In this document: positions 7,367-14,548 of the stretch, in pieces
Layout: every line of letters begins with the position of its first letter
How positions within the stretch are numbered: the first letter of the stretch is position 1
Made by a program: the position numbers and the translations under genes
Notes under the pieces: generated by a model
Database searches by the model: none
What the model was told of the DNA's origin: nothing
The model's input: only the letters and a program-made list of their open reading frames with translations
NCBI GenBank assembly: GCA_003215435.1
Contig: QCKJ01000001.1
Span: forward strand, 62,001-126,000
From: Prochlorococcus sp. AG-409-M05
GTDB lineage: Bacteria > Cyanobacteriota > Cyanobacteriia > PCC-6307 > Cyanobiaceae
DNA length: 64,000 bases
Direction: 5' to 3'

Positions 7367-7396
7367 GTGAAAATGAAAGAACTAGCGGCAGCATGA
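7364..7396 (+). CDS. Leader ORF encoded by the right arm of site 6
   Basis: Ten codons, MVKMKELAAA, starting at the conserved agaaatgg of the att right arm. The stop TGA (7394-7396) overlaps the ATG of the next gene (7393), an ATGA coupling. Probably serves to load ribosomes onto the cargo operon. Confidence 0.4.
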   Translation: MVKMKELAAA

Positions 7397-7575
7397 AAGA
7401 CCTTCCACCTCACTTCTTTCGCGAAAAAGAGAAAGAAGTTGTCTTCCATATTCCTGGTGCATTCCCAACACCGATGGTTGATGAACTAATGCAGGAATAT
7501 TTCCCTGAATACAAGACTGATCTTATTCGCTGTGCTGAAACCTTTTATCGGATGCGTGAGGGTGCAAGGGTATGA
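7393..7575 (+). CDS. 60-aa hypothetical protein, first of a coupled small-gene operon
   Basis: MKDLPPHFFREKEKEVVFHI starts a soluble protein with no signal peptide or transmembrane segment. The ATG overlaps the leader stop and the end overlaps the next start by 4 nt. Unrecognised family. The tightly packed run of six tiny ORFs from here to 8639 looks phage-like or satellite-like in architecture. Confidence 0.55.
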   Translation: MKDLPPHFFREKEKEVVFHIPGAFPTPMVDELMQEYFPEYKTDLIRCAETFYRMREGARV

Positions 7576-7778
7576 CTGTTAATTGGAAAGAATCAGATGG
7601 AGCAGAGTGGAGGGAAGAGTTCAAGCAACTCAAAGGGACTGTCTCTATTGATGACATCAAATTGCTGGATGAAGGAGCAACAACCATGAAAGAGGCATGG
7701 CGACTAGGTGCACTTCATTCTGAATACAAACGACTGAAGAGAAACCAACCACCAGACCTGCCAGATATAAAGCGATGA
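7572..7778 (+). CDS. 68-aa hypothetical protein
   Basis: MTVNWKESDGAEWREEFKQL begins a charged soluble protein containing KEAWRLGALHSEYKRLKRN. Overlaps the preceding gene by ATGA and the following one the same way. The basic helical C-terminal half might bind nucleic acid, but I recognise no family. Confidence 0.5.
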   Translation: MTVNWKESDGAEWREEFKQLKGTVSIDDIKLLDEGATTMKEAWRLGALHSEYKRLKRNQPPDLPDIKR

Positions 7779-7891
7779 ACTATTCCAATGCCCTGTTCAT
7801 ATTTGCTCCCACCATTGGATTAGTGATTTTCTTTGTGGTGATGAATATCGTGATTACAAGGGTCTTCACCAATGACCGAAACAGCAGATGA
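7775..7891 (+). CDS. 38-aa single-span membrane peptide
   Basis: MNYSNALFIFAPTIGLVIFF is almost entirely one hydrophobic span (about 6-28), ending with a polar tail FTNDRNSR. It overlaps both neighbours by ATGA junctions, the main support for translation. A small membrane peptide inside a phage-like operon could be holin-like; that is speculation. Confidence 0.45.
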   Translation: MNYSNALFIFAPTIGLVIFFVVMNIVITRVFTNDRNSR

Positions 7892-8097
7892 TTGATGCCT
7901 ACACCTTTGAGCAATGCAAGAAAGATAAGGAGATTAGACAACTCAAAATCAAGAACTTGGAGCATGCCATCTACCAGTCAGAAGCGATGATCGCTGAATC
8001 GCAAATGGATGGAGATGCCTTGACCTTTTTAAGGAGGAAGGTTGCCGACTCCAGGCAAGATCTAGAAGTGCTTTGTTTAATGAATAATCAGGAGTAA
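7888..8097 (+). CDS. 69-aa helical hypothetical protein
   Basis: MIDAYTFEQCKKDKEIRQLK begins a mostly helical protein with coiled-coil character (IKNLEHAIYQSEAMIAESQ). Stop TAA is directly followed by the next ATG. Unrecognised. Confidence 0.5.
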   Translation: MIDAYTFEQCKKDKEIRQLKIKNLEHAIYQSEAMIAESQMDGDALTFLRRKVADSRQDLEVLCLMNNQE

Positions 8098-8307
8098 ATG
8101 AGACCCTGCTACAAAAGACAAGAGGACTCAATTGACACTGAAGTTTTGACTATGGATTGGGACGCAGCAAGAGCACACTGCAAAGAGAAAAACTGGAAGT
8201 GGACTCTGGACTTGATCGACACGTATCAGAAGGAGATGGAAGAACTAAAAGGCGAGAATGTGAAACTCAAGCGTCAGTTAGTCCTTCGCTCTCAACTGAA
8301 CAAGTAA
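8098..8307 (+). CDS. 69-aa coiled-coil hypothetical protein
   Basis: The C-terminal half (YQKEMEELKGENVKLKRQLV) has a heptad pattern typical of a short coiled coil. ATG 8098 abuts the previous stop; an alternative start at 8152 (MDWDAARAHC) would give a 51-aa protein. The stop overlaps the next start as TAATG. Unrecognised family. Confidence 0.5.
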   Translation: MRPCYKRQEDSIDTEVLTMDWDAARAHCKEKNWKWTLDLIDTYQKEMEELKGENVKLKRQLVLRSQLNK

Positions 8308-8639
8308 TGCCAGTCTTAATAATTGGTTGGAGCGTGTACGACAAACTCCCAGAGGGAGAGCAAAAGGAGTTTGCGTTAGTAGAGCGGTATAGGACTAATT
8401 ATTTCTATGAGTGCTATGAGTATGAAAATGCGAAGGGGAATAAAAATTATGAGTGGAATGATCGATGCTTTAAGAGTCAGGAAGAGTTATTGGACTTCTT
8501 TGGTTATGAAATGATCGAAGACTTAAATGCAGATACCGTGTATGCAAGAAGGATAGAGCCCTTTACTGATGAGGAAGAAAAGAAGTGGATGAAATTAAGC
8601 GACGGTGGCAATCAAGTCAAAGTTATGGGATTCGCCTAA
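8307..8639 (+). CDS. 110-aa hypothetical protein
   Basis: From ATG 8307 the product reads MPVLIIGWSVYDKLPEGEQK and continues as an acidic soluble protein rich in Tyr and Glu (YFYECYEYENAKGNKNYEW). The upstream part of the open frame is out of frame with the coiled-coil gene and is ignored. Last gene of the coupled operon. No family recognised; the acidic, aromatic profile is reminiscent of small phage accessory proteins. Confidence 0.55.
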   Translation: MPVLIIGWSVYDKLPEGEQKEFALVERYRTNYFYECYEYENAKGNKNYEWNDRCFKSQEELLDFFGYEMIEDLNADTVYARRIEPFTDEEEKKWMKLSDGGNQVKVMGFA

Positions 8640-8905
8640 AAACCTTCCTTAATTACCCAAGAACGAGAACGTTCTCTCTCTTATTTCTCTGTACTTTTGC
8701 CTATGCATCTGTGGCGTTCAAGAAGAAGAAAGAGAACCCCAAGATCTCTAGGGAAATCACCATTCTGTAATAAATCATCAATTTACTCTTTTTCTATTCT
8801 CCTATCTAAGCAAGCAATTTTCGCTTTTTATTTTATATCTATAACTTTACTGGAGAGGAGCTTAATTTCTACCTGAATACTAATAGAAAGTCAATCTACT
8901 AATTC
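8640..8905. other. Non-coding gap with 12-bp palindrome
   Basis: AT-rich gap between the small-gene operon and the convergent methyltransferase gene. It holds a 12-bp palindrome gagaacgttctc (8665-8676). I see no convincing gene or terminator. Confidence 0.4.
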
Positions 8906-9631
8906 TTAAACTTCATCGAAGATTTTTTTAAAATAGTTTTTACTGAATTTGGCCAATTTATAAATCCAAAAAATAATTGAGAACTTAGAAATTGAAATTT
9001 CCCTTCTAAGTTGAAGATTTTGGTCTATTTGAGTACTTAGCTGCCCTCTCGCACGTGCCAATGCATCAGTAAGATCTAATACGTCTGAATTATTAATTTC
9101 ACTATTCCTTATGCCCCAAAAAAATGTATCGCCGTGAGTTGCATCAACTTCAAATGAGTATGATTTGAAATAATAATTGAAATCTATTGCTTTATTAAGT
9201 TCTACAATTCCAAGATTCTTGTAGTAATTAGTTGTGTATGGAGATGACCCAATATTAGTATCTATTGTCCCATGCGTAGGTCTACCAATCCCTGCACATG
9301 TAACAATCACCAAACCATCAGGCTTAGTGATTCTTATCATATTTAATAAGATGTTTGACCAGTTTTCAGTATGTTCAAAACATTCAGTTGATATTGATAT
9401 ATCTGACCAACCATCAGGAAGTTGAATAAGTTCTCCTGGGATAACAAGATCTACCCCTTTCCCAGGTCCGATATCAATTCCTAACCAATTACTATTAGAT
9501 GGAAAGTACTCCCTAACACTTCCATTGATATCTTGCGAACCTACTTCTAGGATATTCATATCTTGTTGAACAAAAGATTTAAATCGCCTTATCAAATAAT
9601 GAAAGAAATCTTTCTGCTCTTGGTGAGCCAT
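8906..9631 (-). CDS. Class I SAM-dependent methyltransferase
   Basis: 241 aa. Motif I is NILEVGSQDINGS followed by WLGIDIGPGKGVD and a post-motif ISISTECFEHTENW, the Methyltransf_11-like fold seen in sugar or lipid biosynthesis clusters. The C-terminal 60 residues look helical and end with a basic amphipathic segment (FWIYKLAKFSKNYFKK) that may contact membrane. Its AT-rich codon use differs from neighbours, suggesting separate transfer. Substrate unknown; surface-polysaccharide modification is a guess. Confidence 0.75.
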   Translation of the reverse strand: MAHQEQKDFFHYLIRRFKSFVQQDMNILEVGSQDINGSVREYFPSNSNWLGIDIGPGKGVDLVIPGELIQLPDGWSDISISTECFEHTENWSNILLNMIRITKPDGLVIVTCAGIGRPTHGTIDTNIGSSPYTTNYYKNLGIVELNKAIDFNYYFKSYSFEVDATHGDTFFWGIRNSEINNSDVLDLTDALARARGQLSTQIDQNLQLRREISISKFSIIFWIYKLAKFSKNYFKKIFDEV

Positions 9632-9692
9632 CTTAGTGATGTCATACTCTAACGATTTTAGCTTTGCAAGATCTTTTTGATCTAAATATTAA

Positions 9693-9875
9693 CTAAATTA
9701 ACTTAAGCTTCAATGTAGAAATAAATTTATAATTGACTCCAAGTTCTATACAAATAGGTTCTAGATCCTGGTGGTTTGAAACAACAATGGGCACTTCCAT
9801 GAAAAACTCACCACTTCGAATACGCCAAAGCAAGTCCAACATACAGTGACTTTGTTTGCCGACAAAAATTGACCC
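9693..9875 (-). pseudogene. purU: Fragment of formyltetrahydrofolate deformylase gene
   Basis: The minus strand encodes, without a start codon, GSIFVGKQSHCMLDLLWRIR followed by SGEFFMEVPIVVSNHQDLEP and GVNYKFI. This matches the linker and start of the formyltransferase domain of PurU (hydrolysis of 10-formyl-THF to formate and THF). About 60 residues remain of the usual 280 or so; the ACT domain and the catalytic C-terminus are missing. A backbone gene fragment carried into the island is the simplest explanation. Confidence 0.75.
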
Positions 9876-9968
9876 TCAATTCATCAGATAGCGAGCCAAG
9901 CTAAGAGCAATTCATGAACCTGCGTACAGGCGTATAAGTAAGACACCTCTGAAATTTATAATATTTTT

Positions 9969-10472
9969 TTAAATAGATTCTTCAATAGCTTTTTTCTTGC
10001 ACGCTGTTTCTGCTGAATTAAGCGTATAAGCACTGCCAGTATTGAACTCATTTGATGGGCATGTGCCATAGCGGAACCACTCAAGTTTTTGAACGCCATT
10101 CCAAGGATCACCAATCCTGTCTGTCTTGCTTTGTTTATCGACAACGGGATTGCATTTTCTATCTCGCCACTCACCACCATCCATCCAAGTCTCTTGATCG
10201 TCACCCAAATCAATCAAGTAGCCTGTAGGAATTTTTCTAGTTGCAGGAACCTTAGTAGAAGAAACAATTAAAATGTCTTTGCCTAAAAGTCCTTTAATGC
10301 AAGAAGCTAAGGATTTTTGTTTGCACTCAGTCAAGGCAGCATCGGGAGAGACCCCGAGAGCAGTATATTTTTGAATGCACGCAAACAATGCTGCTTCATC
10401 TGCCTTCGCTGAAGGAAAGAAAATCGCTGCGGTTGAAAAGACTGAAGCAGCTGCAAGAAACAACCGTTTCAT
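9969..10472 (-). CDS. Secreted hypothetical protein with paired cysteines
   Basis: From ATG 10472 the product starts with a clear signal peptide (MKRLFLAAASVFSTAAIFFP...AKA). The mature part has a Cys-spaced segment FACIQKYTALGVSPDAALTE, then CKQKSLASC, and a C-terminal half with three more cysteines (KCNP, GTCPS, TACKK). An earlier ATG at 10493 adds seven residues. I do not recognise a Pfam family; the motif C-x2-KY-x2-LG looks like a picocyanobacterial exported-protein repeat. Periplasmic or extracellular. Confidence 0.65.
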   Translation of the reverse strand: MKRLFLAAASVFSTAAIFFPSAKADEAALFACIQKYTALGVSPDAALTECKQKSLASCIKGLLGKDILIVSSTKVPATRKIPTGYLIDLGDDQETWMDGGEWRDRKCNPVVDKQSKTDRIGDPWNGVQKLEWFRYGTCPSNEFNTGSAYTLNSAETACKKKAIEESI

Positions 10473-10533
10473 GTAGGCAATCCTTGAACTCATTCCAAAG
10501 TTAATACTAACGATTGCTCAGCAGCTGCAAGAG

Positions 10534-10727
10534 CTCTATGAATAGAGAAGAAAACGTAGGTATTTGATGGGTTTGAACGCCAAAAAAAGCCTAAAAACAA
10601 CAACTTTTACCCCCCTAATCCCTTGCTATGGCAGACATCCAGTGGTGGCTAATAAAGAGTTCCCTTTAGGTGATAGCAACCGATCTCAGCGAATCAGGAA
10701 TTTCTATCCAAACTTGCATCAAAGACC
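10534..10727 (+). repeat. EVE-derived att-like site 7
   Basis: atggcagacatccagtggtg at 10628 reads MADIQWWLIKSSL and stops. The left arm has the inverted repeat ctctatgaatagag (10534-10547), 94 bp before the ATG. The stretch 10533-10649 is nearly identical to 15320-15436. The right arm is of the sites 5/9 type (gtgatagcaaccgatctcag) and ends in tatccaaacttgcatcaaa. Confidence 0.85.
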
Positions 10728-10908
10728 TGAAAGGTTGAATCCACCTCCCGATTTATTCCTCAAGAGTTGGCTAACTGAGAGGCAATGGAAATCTAGAGAA
10801 ATCCCTGAGATCGGGCAGTTCACAAAGTGCAACCTTTGCTAGGAATTGCCTAATGATTAATGCTCCATTTTATTAGAATTAGTTGATTACAATTAAGACT
10901 CAAGATCA

Positions 10909-11214
10909 ATGCGAATATTTCTTCTGCTTTCTTCCTTGTTGATATTGGCTGCTCCCTCTTATGCCGATAGTAATTCCAGAGTAAAAACTTGTATTGCAGC
11001 AATTATTGATAAAAATGCAGATAATGGTAAGTGGGTGAATGCCCGTGCTGTTCGGAGAAATTGTGCTTGCCACGAAGATAGTGTTGCTAATGGATTATTG
11101 AATCCTTATGGTTGTCCAGGTTACAGAGTAGCTATTATTGATTTTAACAAGGGTACTTTTATTGAACAGCACGGTAGTTTAACTGAACAGCAAGTCGATG
11201 AATATTTCGACTAA
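10909..11214 (+). CDS. Small secreted Cys-containing protein
   Basis: 101 aa with signal peptide MRIFLLLSSLLILAAPSYA. The mature part has cysteines in VKTCIAAI, RRNCACHED and YGCPGY. CACH is not a CxxCH haem motif. Unrecognised family; probably periplasmic. The last codons (EYFD, stop) fall inside att-like site 8, so the cargo gene runs directly into the att sequence, and the C-terminus may be partly att-derived. Confidence 0.6.
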   Translation: MRIFLLLSSLLILAAPSYADSNSRVKTCIAAIIDKNADNGKWVNARAVRRNCACHEDSVANGLLNPYGCPGYRVAIIDFNKGTFIEQHGSLTEQQVDEYFD

Positions 11215-11306
11215 AAGTAACAACTGGCTAATGAAAAGAAGTGTTTGAGTGATAGCAAGCGCTTTCAGCGAATCGTCGAGATTTACTCAAACTTTACTCA
11301 AACTCC
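11205..11306 (+). repeat. EVE-derived att-like site 8
   Basis: ttcgactaaaagtaacaact leads into ggctaatgaaaag (11226-11238), aligning with gatatgactaaaattaacta at site 9, but the ATG is lost. The right arm gtttgagtgatagcaagcgc ... atcgtcgagattt is the same type as site 12, ending in actcaaactttactcaaac (11285-11303). Confidence 0.8.
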
Positions 11307-11401
11307 AATTCACTTCAATTAATAGAGGTTTTCATAACCTATCTCTATTGACATTGAAGGAATATCTTTATTCTTGAGAGCAAGAATTAAGCACTTAAAT
11401 A

Positions 11402-12661
11402 ATGAAATTATCATCTCTTCAGCAATACGGGATCGTTACTACAAATTATTGGGCGTTCACTCTGACTGATGGCGCACTTCGGATGTTGGTGGTCTTTCAT
11501 TTTCACCAACTTGGCTATACAGCTTTAGAAATTGCGTTTCTTTTTTTGTTTTATGAGTTCTTTGGGATCATTACTAATCTCTATGGCGGCTGGATTGGTG
11601 CTCGTTATGGCTTACGACTAACTCTCTGGGCCGGAACACTTCTTCAGATCAGTGCTCTTTTGATGTTGGTTCCTGTTGCTTCAAGTTGGCCGAAATTTCT
11701 GAGCGTTAGTTATGTGATGGTTGCGCAAGCAATTAGTGGTATTGCTAAAGACCTCAACAAAATGAGTGCAAAGAGTGCAATCAAAACAGTCGTACCTGAA
11801 ACCCCTGAAGAAGAACAAAAAGGAAAAAAGAAGTTATTCAAATGGGTTGCTGTTTTAACAGGATCAAAAAATGCCCTAAAGGGGGTTGGGTTTTTCCTAG
11901 GAGGGGCATTACTAACTGGATTTGGTTTTAATAATGCTGTTGGGCTAATGGCGATTGGCTTGGCGTTGTCATTTCTTATGACATTGATCTTGCCTGGTGA
12001 TATTGGACGGATGAAGGAAAAACCAATATTTAAGGACCTTTTCTCAAAATCAAAAGGAATTAACACTCTCTCGACTGCACGTTTCTTTCTCTTTGGAGCT
12101 AGAGATGTGTGGTTTGTAGTTGCATTACCTGTTTTCCTTGAGACATCACTTGATTGGAACTTCTCTGAGATTGGAGCTTTCCTAGGCCTATGGATTATTG
12201 GGTACGGTTTTGTACAAGCATTGGCACCAAGTTTAAGAAATCTTTGGGGAAAGAAGTCGAGCCCAGGAATTTCAACGGTTCAATTTTGGAGTGCGTTGCT
12301 GATGGGGATACCTGGACTCATAGCCATTGCATTATGGAGACAGAATGATCCAAGCATTGCCATTACTGCTGGTTTAATTGCGTTCGGAATAGTTTTCGCA
12401 ATGAATTCTTCTATTCATTCATACATGGTTTTGGCTTATACAGATACTGAAAATGTCAGCCTCAACGTTGGCTTCTATTACATGGCAAATGCAGCCGGCA
12501 GGCTTATTGGGACGCTTCTATCAGGAGTTTTATTTGTACTGGGAGATACTCCTTATTTAGGCATGCAGATTTGTTTGTGGTGTTCCAGCTTATTTATCCT
12601 CTTCTCATGGTTGAGCAGCCTTCAGCTTCCTTCACTAAAGAACTCTGAATGCCTTAATTAA
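11402..12661 (+). CDS. arsJ: Organoarsenical efflux MFS transporter ArsJ
   Basis: 419-aa, about 12-span inner-membrane transporter. ArsJ exports 1-arseno-3-phosphoglycerate, made by a companion GAPDH, and so gives arsenate resistance. Diagnostic stretches are NYWAFTLTDGALRMLVVFHF at the N-terminus, GISAKDLNK-like SGIAKDLNKMSAKSAIK (about 113-129) and LTGSKNALKGVGFFLGGAL (about 152-170). The usual GAPDH partner is not next to it; it is the only gene between sites 8 and 9. It may use a chromosomal GAPDH (inference). High phosphate-scavenging in marine surface water makes arsenate a real stress, so a mobile arsJ is plausible niche cargo. Confidence 0.9.
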   Translation: MKLSSLQQYGIVTTNYWAFTLTDGALRMLVVFHFHQLGYTALEIAFLFLFYEFFGIITNLYGGWIGARYGLRLTLWAGTLLQISALLMLVPVASSWPKFLSVSYVMVAQAISGIAKDLNKMSAKSAIKTVVPETPEEEQKGKKKLFKWVAVLTGSKNALKGVGFFLGGALLTGFGFNNAVGLMAIGLALSFLMTLILPGDIGRMKEKPIFKDLFSKSKGINTLSTARFFLFGARDVWFVVALPVFLETSLDWNFSEIGAFLGLWIIGYGFVQALAPSLRNLWGKKSSPGISTVQFWSALLMGIPGLIAIALWRQNDPSIAITAGLIAFGIVFAMNSSIHSYMVLAYTDTENVSLNVGFYYMANAAGRLIGTLLSGVLFVLGDTPYLGMQICLWCSSLFILFSWLSSLQLPSLKNSECLN

Positions 12662-12689
12662 GTTGATCAGCTAAAACAGAAAAAGAATT

Positions 12690-12842
12690 TACTCAAACTT
12701 TACTCAAACCGCCCATTTTCGCCCAAATCCCTTGATATGACTAAAATTAACTACTGGCTAATGAAAAGTTCCTTTTGAGTGATAGCAAGCGATCTCAGCG
12801 AACCAGGAATTTCTATTCAAACTTTATTCAAACTAGAGAAAT
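12690..12842 (+). repeat. EVE-derived att-like site 9
   Basis: atgactaaaattaactactg at 12737 reads MTKINYWLMKSSF and stops. The left arm has ttactcaaactttactcaaa (12690) plus ccgcccattttcgcc, matching the region before the intact EVE gene. The right arm has attcaaactttattcaaac (12814-12832) and agagaaatgg. One of the best-preserved sites. Confidence 0.9.
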
Positions 12843-12879
12843 GGCAGAAATGAAAGAAGAAAAAATCAGGGATACATAA
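12841..12879 (+). CDS. Leader ORF encoded by the right arm of site 9
   Basis: Twelve codons, MAEMKEEKIRDT, from the conserved agaaatgg of the right arm. The stop is TAATG, overlapping a further mini-ORF (MKMVIVLMF, to 12908). The first cargo gene starts at 12942, so coupling is less direct here than at sites 5 and 6. Confidence 0.35.
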   Translation: MAEMKEEKIRDT

Positions 12880-12941
12880 TGAAAATGGTTATCGTTCTCA
12901 TGTTCTGATATTTTCGTAGGGAGATTGTCATTGTTCAAAAA

Positions 12942-13727
12942 ATGAGCCAGACATGGCTGATCTCGGGTTCGCCAGGCTGCGGCAAAACCAGCTGGATACT
13001 CAAAACAATGCGAAGCCATCAAGGCAAATGCGGATATTTGCGACTAGATGGCTATCCCTCTAACGGGCTAGAGCAGGTGTCTGACTCAGGAATCGATAAG
13101 ACATTTCTCAAGGATCAATTCCCTGAACTAATAGATCTATCGGATTCCCATCATGCCTCCAGATCGCAACAAGGTGACCTGCTCACATTGATTGAGCTCC
13201 CCCAGTTCCAGTCTCCTCAGCAGGCAGGCCTAATGGGTATGGATCCTCGCGTCAAAAATCAGCTTGAAGCCTTGCAACTTCATCCTGACAGGCATCTCCA
13301 CTTTGGTCGGGATCCTGAATTACCAAACAAAGACACATTGGAATTCAAAAAACTTGAATCTTTCAGCCTCACTCTTAATGCCAGCGTCTGGGATCCACCC
13401 AGTCTGAATACCTTGTGGTTCGAGCTAGTGAACGGAGCATATGGCGACGTCTATCGAGCTAAGGCCTTGATGAACTTGCCAGATGGGCGCTCTATGTTCT
13501 TCAACTGGATCGTGAGTCAAGAAAGCTCACAGTTCATTCCACTTGAAGAAATTTCAGCTCCAAATGGCAGGCCTGCCAGCTTGTCTGAGCTTGTCGTGCA
13601 AGGAAAACATCTTGATGGCTTACGTATTCAATCAACGATCGACCTCTGCCTACTAAACGATGCCGTACTTGAGATGCATCAAATGCCTCTTAGGGATCGA
13701 CAAAAAGAAGCTATTCCCTCAACTTAA
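12942..13727 (+). CDS. CobW-like P-loop protein (COG0523-related)
   Basis: 261 aa. The Walker A motif GSPGCGKTS is at residues 9-17. A C-terminal domain (about 145-200) contains FSLTLNASVWDPPSLNTLWF and NGAYGDVYRAKALMNLPDG, recalling the CobW C-terminal domain of G3E metal-chaperone GTPases. It is shorter than typical COG0523 proteins (about 320-400 aa) and I cannot see the usual CxCC zinc motif or NKxD. Followed by two phosphoesterase-like genes, the nearest 5 bp away, so one operon. A link to zinc or cobalt metabolism is inference. GC is visibly higher than in neighbouring cassettes. Confidence 0.65.
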   Translation: MSQTWLISGSPGCGKTSWILKTMRSHQGKCGYLRLDGYPSNGLEQVSDSGIDKTFLKDQFPELIDLSDSHHASRSQQGDLLTLIELPQFQSPQQAGLMGMDPRVKNQLEALQLHPDRHLHFGRDPELPNKDTLEFKKLESFSLTLNASVWDPPSLNTLWFELVNGAYGDVYRAKALMNLPDGRSMFFNWIVSQESSQFIPLEEISAPNGRPASLSELVVQGKHLDGLRIQSTIDLCLLNDAVLEMHQMPLRDRQKEAIPST

Positions 13728-13732
13728 TCGCC

Positions 13733-14548
13733 ATGAATCACGCAATTATCTCCTGTCTACACGCCAATCTCCCTGCAGCGGAAGCTGTCTTGAATGACAT
13801 TGATAGGCAAGGGATTGACACCATTACCTGTCTTGGTGATCTAGTGGGCTATGGCCCCCAGCCCAACGAAGTAGTTGAGCTGATACGAAAGCGTGGTATA
13901 GCGACCTGCCAGGGCTGCTGGGATGAAGATATCATCGATGGTCTTAATGCCTGCGAGTGCAGCTACCCTTCTCAGCTAGCAGAAAGACGTGGGCACCTGG
14001 CCCACCAATGGACAGATGATCAGCTAACGGACGAAAACAAAAGTTTTTTGGCCAGCCTCCCAACATCATTACGTCGTGATCGACTCCTCTTCGTGCATGG
14101 CAGTCCCAACAGTCAGCATGAGTATCTTCTTCCGGACATGGATGCATTTGCAGCTCTCGAGCGAGTAGAAACAGCGGGTGCCGATATCCTGTTTTGCGGG
14201 CATACTCACCAGCCTTATGTACGTGAATTGAGAGATGGATCTATTCGTGTGCGTTTACAAAACGCCGACCATGGCAACGATCAGGGTGAAGAACTAACCC
14301 TGCCGATGCGCAAAATCGTCAATGCTGGATCAGTGGGCGAGCCACGTCATGGAAGTACCAATGCCACCTATGTAATTCACAACGATGCAACTGATGAAGT
14401 TGAGATAAAAGAGGTGGCCTATGACGTTGGTCGAACGTGTCAAGCGATTGTCGAGGCGGGGCTACCGAAAGTCTTCGCATGGCGACTGAGTCATGGGTTT
14501 GAATTCGCCGAGCAGGCCGAAGATGCAAGTCATGTGTGTGAACGATGA
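13733..14548 (+). CDS. Calcineurin-like metallophosphoesterase (Metallophos_2)
   Basis: 271 aa. Metal-binding motifs appear in order: S8-C-L-H-A-N (variant of DxHGN), GDLVGYGPQPNE, GCWDED (variant of GNHD), FVHGS and CGHTHQP. These match the YfcE/MJ0936-like branch of dimetal phosphatases. The normal first Asp is replaced by Cys in SCLHAN, which may alter metal binding. Starts 5 bp after the CobW-like gene and overlaps the following gene by 4 nt (ATGA). Substrate unknown; the pairing suggests a metal-dependent phosphatase supplied by the P-loop protein (inference). Confidence 0.75.
   Translation: MNHAIISCLHANLPAAEAVLNDIDRQGIDTITCLGDLVGYGPQPNEVVELIRKRGIATCQGCWDEDIIDGLNACECSYPSQLAERRGHLAHQWTDDQLTDENKSFLASLPTSLRRDRLLFVHGSPNSQHEYLLPDMDAFAALERVETAGADILFCGHTHQPYVRELRDGSIRVRLQNADHGNDQGEELTLPMRKIVNAGSVGEPRHGSTNATYVIHNDATDEVEIKEVAYDVGRTCQAIVEAGLPKVFAWRLSHGFEFAEQAEDASHVCER

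Noticed and set aside
10564-10842. 92-aa open frame
   Set aside because: It runs straight through att-like site 7 and its right arm, and the peptide has no protein-like features.
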